From Deltaproteobacteria bacterium (lineage in GTDB: Bacteria > Myxococcota > Myxococcia > SLRQ01), in NCBI GenBank assembly GCA_007130885.1, contig SLRQ01000066.1:1-64000 (forward strand): a stretch of 64,000 nt of DNA, in the 5' to 3' direction. Made by a program: the position numbers and the translations under genes. This document shows positions 56,836 through 64,000 of the stretch, one piece after another (within the stretch, counting starts at the first letter, position 1; each line of letters starts with the position of its first letter). A model generated the notes under the pieces. The model was not told where the DNA came from. It saw only the letters and a list, made by a program, of their open reading frames with translations, and made no database searches.

Positions 56836-58592
56836 TACTCCACCTCCGCGTTCAAGTCGAAGCCGGTCACGGTTCGCAATGTTCGCTCACCCAGGTTCAG
56901 GAAGCTCACTCTGCCCGCTGGATGGGCTTGGGTTATCCAGACGCGATCCCCTCCCACCGCCGGGCCGGAGGGAAGCGCGCCCGCGAATCGTGGCCGCGAG
57001 GCCAGGGAAAAGGTATGCGTCACCAGCCGGCCGAGATCTATCGTATCGACCCGGTGATCGATCTGATCGTCTGAGAGAACCACCGCCGCGTGCTCACCGT
57101 CGACACTGAAGACGAACTGCTCCGCTGGAACGCCGTCGGTTAGCTTGAGCTGGGCGTAGCCCTGCTCGAGATCGACCAGGCTGTAGCCCTCATCCTTCTC
57201 TATGGCGCGTTCATAGGGGTCGGCCGTGGTCGAGCCCGGATCGGGCCTGTGCAACACGAGCGCCGTCCGGCCGTCAGGACCTATGCCTACGGCCCGCACC
57301 CACTTTTGCAGCCTTTCGAATACCCTCACCTCGTCCAGATCGAAGTCGATCCAAGCAATCGTCGTGCTTGGCTCGGCGTTGGTGAAGACCACCGCGAACC
57401 GGCCGTCTTCCGAAACCGACACTTGACCGGTGACAACATCTTCCATTTCGATGGTCTCCACCAGACCCGGCTCTTCCGGCGCGACCAGCGCTTCATCGAG
57501 ATAGAACCATCCAAGCATGCCGGCGGAGCGTAGTGCCACGACAGCCCTGGTTCGTGGCGCGACGAGATGACCCGGCGCGCGTACCAGCTTCAGGTCCGTC
57601 GCCACGGCCGGCAGAGGCACCGAGGTCATGGTCCGGGTCGCGGTGTGGAAGACGAGTATCTCCGGCGCCACGAAGGAACGCAGCAGCGCATGCTCACCGC
57701 CCTCGGAAACGACTACTTGACGACCATAGACGTCGATGTACTCGTCGGGAATGAAGATTCGCGCCGGGACCGGCTCATCCAAGTGGCTGGTGTCGATTAT
57801 TGCTATCTCTTCCTTGCCGACTACCACGATGTCCGCCGTCCGGCCGCCATCTTCCCTGAAGTAGACGTTGGTGTGTCGGCGCCCCGCCGCCATCTCCAGT
57901 ACGGAAACGGAATCGCCGGCCTCCATGGCCGCAAGATCGACAAGCGCCACCATACCCTCCGCTCCATCACCCGGAGGAGCACCGTCGGGGGTCCATAGCA
58001 CGGCCCAGCGACCGCCCGGACAAACAGAGACCGCCTCGAAACGGCGCTCGAGGCGGACGTCATACCCTCGCCATACCCCGTCCTCTTCGTCAAGAAGAGT
58101 AAGACTCTTGCCTTCTCGAGAGACCACGGCTACCGCGTCGCGGTCGGGCAGCACCGATAGATCGGTCGGCTCGGGCGGCAACGGTACTATCTCTATGGCC
58201 AGGTCCAGCGCATCGATGATTGCCAACGTGTCCGTATGTGGCGAGAGCGCGTAGATGAAACCCGGCGACGCATCCGGCTCCATGAAGACGTGACCCTCCG
58301 GCTCCTCGGGAGGCTTCCCGTCGTCGGGGCTGACACATTGGTTACCTTGGCAGACCATGCCCGGAGGGCAGTCGCCGTCGGTGGTGCAGTACCAGCCATC
58401 CGCATCTTCGTCCCAGCCGGGAGCGCCGCGTTCTCCATCGTAGCCTTCTCCACCAAAAAACTCGGCCGAGTCCTCCATACCGCAGCCTTGAGCGGCCACG
58501 CCGAAGCCGATCAGAAGCAGGACGGCCGCCGTGATACCCCGGCCCAAAACCGGGCTCCTCACTCCACCCTCGGAAAGTATGGTCTTGCGCAT
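56835..58592 (-). CDS. Lipoprotein, putative beta-propeller with Cys-rich N-terminal segment
   Basis: LLLIGFGVAAQGCGMED lipobox; DADGWYCTTDGDCPPGMVCQGNQCVSPDDG; repeated LAIIDALDLAIEIVPLP..LSVLPDRDAVAVVSREGKSLTLLD. Confidence 0.7.
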   Translation of the reverse strand: MRKTILSEGGVRSPVLGRGITAAVLLLIGFGVAAQGCGMEDSAEFFGGEGYDGERGAPGWDEDADGWYCTTDGDCPPGMVCQGNQCVSPDDGKPPEEPEGHVFMEPDASPGFIYALSPHTDTLAIIDALDLAIEIVPLPPEPTDLSVLPDRDAVAVVSREGKSLTLLDEEDGVWRGYDVRLERRFEAVSVCPGGRWAVLWTPDGAPPGDGAEGMVALVDLAAMEAGDSVSVLEMAAGRRHTNVYFREDGGRTADIVVVGKEEIAIIDTSHLDEPVPARIFIPDEYIDVYGRQVVVSEGGEHALLRSFVAPEILVFHTATRTMTSVPLPAVATDLKLVRAPGHLVAPRTRAVVALRSAGMLGWFYLDEALVAPEEPGLVETIEMEDVVTGQVSVSEDGRFAVVFTNAEPSTTIAWIDFDLDEVRVFERLQKWVRAVGIGPDGRTALVLHRPDPGSTTADPYERAIEKDEGYSLVDLEQGYAQLKLTDGVPAEQFVFSVDGEHAAVVLSDDQIDHRVDTIDLGRLVTHTFSLASRPRFAGALPSGPAVGGDRVWITQAHPAGRVSFLNLGERTLRTVTGFDLNAEVE

Positions 58593-58980
58593 GGAAGTCC
58601 TCCTGGCCGTTTCAGGGATAATGCTACCAAGGACCAGGGACATGCAAGCTGGGTGCCGCAGCATCCAAAAGGTGCCCGCGGCCCGGATCCGACGGGATTA
58701 CAGCGCAGTCAGCGACGCTTTCTCATCGGTGAGAGCAGCCGGATCGCGACAGAGGTGTCAGAAATACGAGGGAGGCGGCAAATTACCGTGCAAGTGCTGC
58801 CAAGCCCGCGTAATGCCCTGACCATCTCGCGGCAATGAGGGTCTTGCCTCCTTGACCTTTGCGCCTTACCGTCATGGGTATATTGGCTCGCCCCAGGCCT
58901 TACCCATCCCACCGGCACTGGACGAGCCGAGTCCATTCGGGTCTCATAACACCTGGTGGGGGAAAAGGGAGCGAGGCAAG

Positions 58981-60057
58981 ATGAGCGATAAAACCTTATC
59001 CAGCTTGGAGGGTGGCGAACGGATAACGACTCTCGAGAGTCACATTATCGAGAGCCAGCGCGAGATTCCCGGCGCCAGCGGCGCATTCTCGACGCTGCTT
59101 TCGTCGATAGGCCTTGCTTCCAAGATAATCAGTCGAGAGGTCCGGCGTGCCGGCCTCTTCGACATCCTCGGTCTCACCGGTGACACTAATGTCCAAGGGG
59201 AGCGGGTAACCAAGCTGGACATCTACAGCCACAACCTATTGGCGAGGATGATGTCGCGCTGCGGCCAGGTCTGCGGCATGGCAAGCGAGGAGCATCCCGA
59301 TTTCATGCCGGTATCCTCGGATCTACCGCGAGGCAGGTACCTCGTTTGCTTCGATCCGCTCGACGGCAGTAGCAACATCGACGTAAACGCGGCCATAGGA
59401 ACAATCTTCGGCATATGGCGCAGCAAGAGTTCTCCCGAGGACTGTACCGAGAAGGATGTACTTCAATCGGGAAACGAAATCGTCGGAGCTGGTTACATAA
59501 TCTACGGGTCGTCGACTATCTTCGTCTACAGCTCGGGTCGTGGTGTCCACGGCTTCACGCTGGATCCCTCCATAGGTGAGTTCCTCCTGTCCCATCGTGA
59601 CATTCGCACGCCAAAGCGAGCCAAGATCTATTCGTGTAACGAGGGCAACAGCTACCGCTGGAACGACGAGGGGATGCGCCGCTTCGTGAGCTACCTCAAG
59701 AGCGAGAACAACGCCACCGGCAAGCCTTACTCCGGGCGCTACATCGGCTCGCTAGTCGCCGACTTCCATCGAAACTTGCTCGACGGCGGCGTTTTCATCT
59801 ATCCGGGGGATAAGAAGAAACCCGGAGGAAAGCTTCGCCTGCTCTTCGAAGCCGCCCCTCTCGCCTATATTTGCGAGCAGGCCGGCGGTGCGGCATCGAC
59901 CGGCTGGGAACGCATGCTGGATATAACCCCCAAGAAGCTGCACCATCGCGTACCACTCATAATCGGGAGCCGGCTCGATGTAGAGGACGGCGAACGCTTC
60001 ATGCAAGGCCAGCCTTTGCCGGGAGAGGCAGCGGCGGCCTTGACCGGCATCAAGTAG
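58981..60057 (+). CDS. fbp: Fructose-1,6-bisphosphatase class 1
   Basis: VCFDPLDGSSNIDVNAAIGTIFGIW, AGYIIYGSSTIFVYSSGRGVHGFTLDPSIGEFLLSH, RYIGSLVADFHRNLLDGGVFIYPGDKKKPGGKLRLLFEAAPLAYI. Confidence 0.98.
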   Translation: MSDKTLSSLEGGERITTLESHIIESQREIPGASGAFSTLLSSIGLASKIISREVRRAGLFDILGLTGDTNVQGERVTKLDIYSHNLLARMMSRCGQVCGMASEEHPDFMPVSSDLPRGRYLVCFDPLDGSSNIDVNAAIGTIFGIWRSKSSPEDCTEKDVLQSGNEIVGAGYIIYGSSTIFVYSSGRGVHGFTLDPSIGEFLLSHRDIRTPKRAKIYSCNEGNSYRWNDEGMRRFVSYLKSENNATGKPYSGRYIGSLVADFHRNLLDGGVFIYPGDKKKPGGKLRLLFEAAPLAYICEQAGGAASTGWERMLDITPKKLHHRVPLIIGSRLDVEDGERFMQGQPLPGEAAAALTGIK

Positions 60058-60077
60058 AGACCATCACTTCGATAATG

Positions 60078-60857
60078 CTAATTGCGGGGTCCCGCGCCCG
60101 CCTTGCACGAAGGGTCAGCCCGTAGGCACACCTCGGCGACCTCTCGAATGACCCGCTCGAATCTGGGCCGTGCTTCAAGCTCCTCCAGGATGCCTTGCCG
60201 CACGAGAGGGTCTGGGATCAAACGGCACGCTATCTGGTCCGCCAGCTCCACCCCCGCAACACCATCGAGTAGATCGAGGAGGGGCTTTTTGACCCCAGGC
60301 ACGGTATCCACCAATCGCAAAGCGAGGTCGCGAAGGCAACGTTCAGCGTCGACCAGGCAAGAGCCGTCATGGATGGTCTCACGAACCTCGCAGCGCATGA
60401 CTCGGAACGGACGAGCGGGTGGTTGAGCATCGACGATTTCAACTCTGGAAACACCGCGAACCATAGCCCGCCATCGCCCCTCCGATAGCTCTTTCGCTGA
60501 AATGACCCGGCCCCATGCCGCAATCGAGCACACCACCGGCTGCTGGTCTTCTTCCTCGCCCCTTGCTTCGAGCCTCTCTCCGTTGCGGCTTCTTCCGTCG
60601 AGCCCCAATACGTGCTCGGGGCCTTGAGAGCCGTGCAAAGTCGGCGAAGAGGCGTGAGATGCATGAATCAGCAGCGCCAACACCATATCTCGATCAGGCT
60701 TCAGACAGTGCCTAACCATACTTCTGTATCTCGCCTCGACCAGCTCGACGCTAACCTCCGTCCCAGGAAACAAAACCACTCCAGGCAGAGGAAAAACGGG
60801 CAGGCTCACTTCCTTGCCGCCGAAGGGTTGGTGTTCTCTCTCCATGGCTTCGCACAC
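60078..60857 (-). CDS. Stand-alone Lon N-terminal (LON substrate-binding) domain protein
   Basis: VSLPVFPLPGVVLFPGTEVSVELVEARYRSMVRHCL..AAWGRVISAKELSEGRWRAMVRGVSRVEIVD. Confidence 0.85.
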   Translation of the reverse strand: MCEAMEREHQPFGGKEVSLPVFPLPGVVLFPGTEVSVELVEARYRSMVRHCLKPDRDMVLALLIHASHASSPTLHGSQGPEHVLGLDGRSRNGERLEARGEEEDQQPVVCSIAAWGRVISAKELSEGRWRAMVRGVSRVEIVDAQPPARPFRVMRCEVRETIHDGSCLVDAERCLRDLALRLVDTVPGVKKPLLDLLDGVAGVELADQIACRLIPDPLVRQGILEELEARPRFERVIREVAEVCLRADPSCKAGAGPRN

Positions 60858-60981
60858 AGTAGACCGGCGGCTTTTTTCAGGCCACCCCTTGGGTGTGTTT
60901 CCTTGAATCGGGTGATCGTGGTTTCGATTTGTGGTAAGTCAGGCTCGGCAGAGGCAGACGCGACACAGTTTTTTCGGCCAT

Positions 60982-62667
60982 ATGGAAGACTCAGATACGG
61001 ACAACCTCGACGCTTTACGCGAGAGTAGGCGGCAGCTCGCCACTCTTCTTTCAAATCTTCCGGGAATGGCTTATCGGGCCGGAATCGACCCGAAATGGCC
61101 GATGGAGTTCGTCAGTGAGGGCAGCCTCTCTCTGACGGGGTACAGGCCCGAAAGCTTTATTAGAGGAGAACCTTACTACAGCGAGCTCCTCGATCCAGAC
61201 GACCGTGAGCCGGTATGGCGCTTCGTCATGGCCGCGATAGACCGGAAGCACCCCTTCACTCTCACCTACCGAATAACAACCGCTTCCGGTCACCGGCGCT
61301 GGGTCTGGGAACAAGGACGAGCGGTGTTCGGAAAAGACGGCCAGGCGGAGGCAGTTGAAGGCTTTGTTACGGATATTACGGAGCGGCGCGGGGCGGAAGA
61401 ACGCCTTCGCCGGTCCAATCGTCTATATGCCGTATTGAGTCGAATCAACGAAATAATCGTACGGGTACGACAGCCACAGGCCTTGCTGGAGGAGGCTTGC
61501 CGAGTCGCCGTGGAGGAAGGTCACTTCCGGGTGGCGTGGGTTGCTCTTCATGGTGATGGCGACGACGACTGCCCAAAGGTGGCGGCATCTTTCGGCGACA
61601 AGGATGGTCTTCTCGACGTGGCGGTCAACAGCAAGGCCTTCTTGCTCGATGAAGAAGGCCTCGTAGCACGAGCCATAGCTCTTGGACGTGTCCAGGTCGT
61701 TCCAAATTTGGAACTCGACAGCAGACCCGAGCCATGGAGAGAGGCTTTGCTTGCCCGCGGTCTTCGGAGCGCGGCGGCTTTTCCCCTGCTCGTCGCGGGT
61801 CGGGTCAAGGGAAGCGTGAACCTCTATTCCGAGCTTTCACCGCTCGATGACGAAGAGATTCGCTTATTGAAGTCACTCGCGGCGGACCTCTCCTTTGCCT
61901 TGGAGAGAGCTCACGAGGATCAGCAGCGCCGCCGCCTCCAGGACGATCTGATGGAGGCCCGAGGAGTGGAGACTGTCGGCAGACTTGCCGGGACATTGGC
62001 CCACGACTTCAATAACATACTGATGATCATCAATGCATGCACCGACTCACTACAACGTCTCTGTGAACCGACAGGCGTCGGCGGGAAGGAGATCGACCAG
62101 ATCCAGCAGGCATGCACTCGCGGATCCGATCTGGCCAGACGACTGCTCGGATTCGGAAGGAAGCAAAATACCATTGTTAAACGCTTGGATCTCGGGGCGC
62201 TGGTTCGGAACTCACAAGCCTTGCTGTCAAAGGTCCTGGGTGACGGCGTGCAGCTTGAAGTATTCGTGGAGGAAGGACAACACCCAGTTCTATGCGATTC
62301 CGCTCAGGTCGAGCAGGTTCTCCTCAACCTCTCCCTGAATGCCAGGGACGCCATGCCCGGCGGAGGAACGCTCACTGTGAAAGTTGATACCTTGGAGGCT
62401 CGTCATCCAAAGGCGCTCGAAGAAGTCATCGCCGGTCCTTACGTTCGGTTGACTTTGGAAGACACTGGACCCGGCCTGTCCCCCGAGGTTCGTGAGCGCA
62501 TGTTCGAGCCTTTCTTTACTACAAAGCCCTCTCGAGCAGGCAGCGGACTCGGGCTGTCGATAGCGGCCGAGATGGCACGGCGAAGCGGTGGATGGATACA
62601 CGCTCCCGAGGACACCGGTGGTAAAGGTGCCCGGTTCGAGATTTTACTCCCCAAGGCATCGGCATAG
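60982..62667 (+). CDS. PAS-GAF sensor histidine kinase
   Basis: PAS SEGSLSLTGYRPESF..VTDITERRGAEERLRRSN; GAF; LAGTLAHDFNNILMIINACTDSL; LTLEDTGPGLSPEVRERMFEPFFTTKPSRAGSGLGLSIA. Confidence 0.95.
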   Translation: MEDSDTDNLDALRESRRQLATLLSNLPGMAYRAGIDPKWPMEFVSEGSLSLTGYRPESFIRGEPYYSELLDPDDREPVWRFVMAAIDRKHPFTLTYRITTASGHRRWVWEQGRAVFGKDGQAEAVEGFVTDITERRGAEERLRRSNRLYAVLSRINEIIVRVRQPQALLEEACRVAVEEGHFRVAWVALHGDGDDDCPKVAASFGDKDGLLDVAVNSKAFLLDEEGLVARAIALGRVQVVPNLELDSRPEPWREALLARGLRSAAAFPLLVAGRVKGSVNLYSELSPLDDEEIRLLKSLAADLSFALERAHEDQQRRRLQDDLMEARGVETVGRLAGTLAHDFNNILMIINACTDSLQRLCEPTGVGGKEIDQIQQACTRGSDLARRLLGFGRKQNTIVKRLDLGALVRNSQALLSKVLGDGVQLEVFVEEGQHPVLCDSAQVEQVLLNLSLNARDAMPGGGTLTVKVDTLEARHPKALEEVIAGPYVRLTLEDTGPGLSPEVRERMFEPFFTTKPSRAGSGLGLSIAAEMARRSGGWIHAPEDTGGKGARFEILLPKASA

Positions 62668-62798
62668 AAGTCGTCCAAATAATCGGACCGAACATCACGG
62701 CCGGGAACACCCTCTACTTCTTGCCAGACGGCGCCAAAAACGCATACTACCGGGGGTCGGCTCCGTCAACAGCAATACAGCAGGACAAAGAGAAGCAC

Positions 62799-63686
62799 AT
62801 GGCAACTAGAATCTTACTCTTCATAGTTACAAACCTGGCCGTACTCTTCGTGGCAACCCTAGTACTGAGCCTTCTTGGCCTTCCGACGCACCTTCATGAT
62901 GAGCACGGCATCAATTTCACCGCGCTACTCGTGTTCGCGGCCATCCTGGGGTTCGGAGGATCCTTCGTCTCGCTGGCATTGTCGAAGTCGCTAGCCAAGA
63001 TGTTCATGCGAGTCAAAGTGATCGATCGGCCTTCCAACGAAACCGAACAATGGCTCACACACGCCGTGGGACAACTGGCGCGACAAGCCGGCATACAGAC
63101 GCCCGAGGTCGGGATATACGAAAGTCCCGACATGAACGCTTTTGCGACAGGAGCCCGCCGCAACCATGCACTGGTAGCCGTAAGCTCCGGGCTTCTCCAG
63201 AGCATGCGCAGAGAAGAGGTGGAGGCAGTCCTAGCTCATGAGGTTTCACACTGCGCCAACGGCGATATGATCACTCTGACTCTTCTACAAGGTGTCCTCA
63301 ACACCTTCGTCATCTTCCTTTCTCGCATTATCGGCTTCGTGGTGGACAAGGTCGTTTTTAGAAACGAGCGAGGCATTGGGATCGGTTACTGGCTGTCCGT
63401 CATAGCCGCCCAAATCCTTCTAGGTATCCTTGCCAGCATCGTCGTCGCTGCCTTCAGCCGCTACCGAGAGTTTAAGGCCGACCACGGCGCTGCTCGCCTA
63501 GTAGGTCCCAGACCCATGATAGGCGCCCTCGAGGCCCTAGGGCGTGCTCGGGGCCAGGTGGCCATGCCGGAAAGCCTCCGATCATTCGGCATAAGAGGTG
63601 GCCGTGGCCGAGGCATATCCGCTCTATGGATGACCCATCCTCCCCTGGAGGCTCGAATAGACCGCCTTCGACAGCTCGGCAGCTAA
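62799..63686 (+). CDS. htpX: Zinc metalloprotease HtpX
   Basis: VLAHEVSHCANGDMITLTLLQGVLNTFVIFLSRIIGF; FKADHGAARLVGPRPMIGALEAL; MTHPPLEARI. Confidence 0.97.
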   Translation: MATRILLFIVTNLAVLFVATLVLSLLGLPTHLHDEHGINFTALLVFAAILGFGGSFVSLALSKSLAKMFMRVKVIDRPSNETEQWLTHAVGQLARQAGIQTPEVGIYESPDMNAFATGARRNHALVAVSSGLLQSMRREEVEAVLAHEVSHCANGDMITLTLLQGVLNTFVIFLSRIIGFVVDKVVFRNERGIGIGYWLSVIAAQILLGILASIVVAAFSRYREFKADHGAARLVGPRPMIGALEALGRARGQVAMPESLRSFGIRGGRGRGISALWMTHPPLEARIDRLRQLGS

Positions 63687-64000
63687 GCTCTAGCTGTGGA
63701 TGCCCTGTCGATTATCCTGTGATCTTGCTGACCCCAGCCTGTTGACGCCTATCTCAGCCCGGTGCTACACAGACCACCACGGTGGTAATCCCCACTCAAC
63801 CCACACGCGGATACGTCGAAAGTTAGCCTACTTATCTGTGTTACCCACAAATTCACAGGCACTACGGCTTCTACTTTCTTTAAATCTATACCCAAGGATC
63901 TCAGTCTATCCGTCTTGGTTCCGGTCAACGGAACCGAGATCGCGAAGCTGGTGCGGAGTAATCAATGGAAATCCGGTTGGGCGCTGAAAACCTTCAGAAA

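Noticed and set aside
56108-57109. 333-aa plus-strand ORF
   Set aside because: Antisense shadow of the two propeller-like lipoprotein genes

Overview
64 kb GC-rich chromosomal window, probably from a deltaproteobacterial or Myxococcota-like lineage. This placement is inferred from gene style only: many Cys-anchored lipoproteins, HEAT and Ig-like repeat proteins, and a myxobacterial-type LexA-like site. I see no prophage, CRISPR array, transposase or classical defence island. Housekeeping content: tRNA-Asn, prs, rplY, pth, hppA, rpsF-rpsR-rplI, tatA, dnaB, thiE, ettA, fmt, recA, fbp, htpX. The more interesting accessory content is: (1) a three-gene [FeFe]-hydrogenase operon (NuoF-like, HydA, NuoE-like) whose NuoF-like subunit appears to lack the C-terminal ferredoxin domain; (2) a KaiC-like double ATPase overlapping a hybrid histidine kinase gene; (3) an ECF sigma factor operon with a CBM48/AMPK-type domain on the putative anti-sigma factor, divergent from an outer-membrane protein and a 1577-aa Ig-like repeat protein, with a 9-bp inverted repeat in the intergenic region; (4) an Rrf2 regulator next to a zinc-ribbon protein whose HD-domain metal ligands appear lost; (5) a PhnD-like binding protein overlapping a HAMP-GGDEF gene; (6) a lipoprotein resembling a CHAT domain without a catalytic dyad; (7) an orphan C-terminal remnant of hrpB; (8) three tandem ~60-bp hairpin repeats between convergent genes. 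All family calls were made by reading the sequence; no database search was run.
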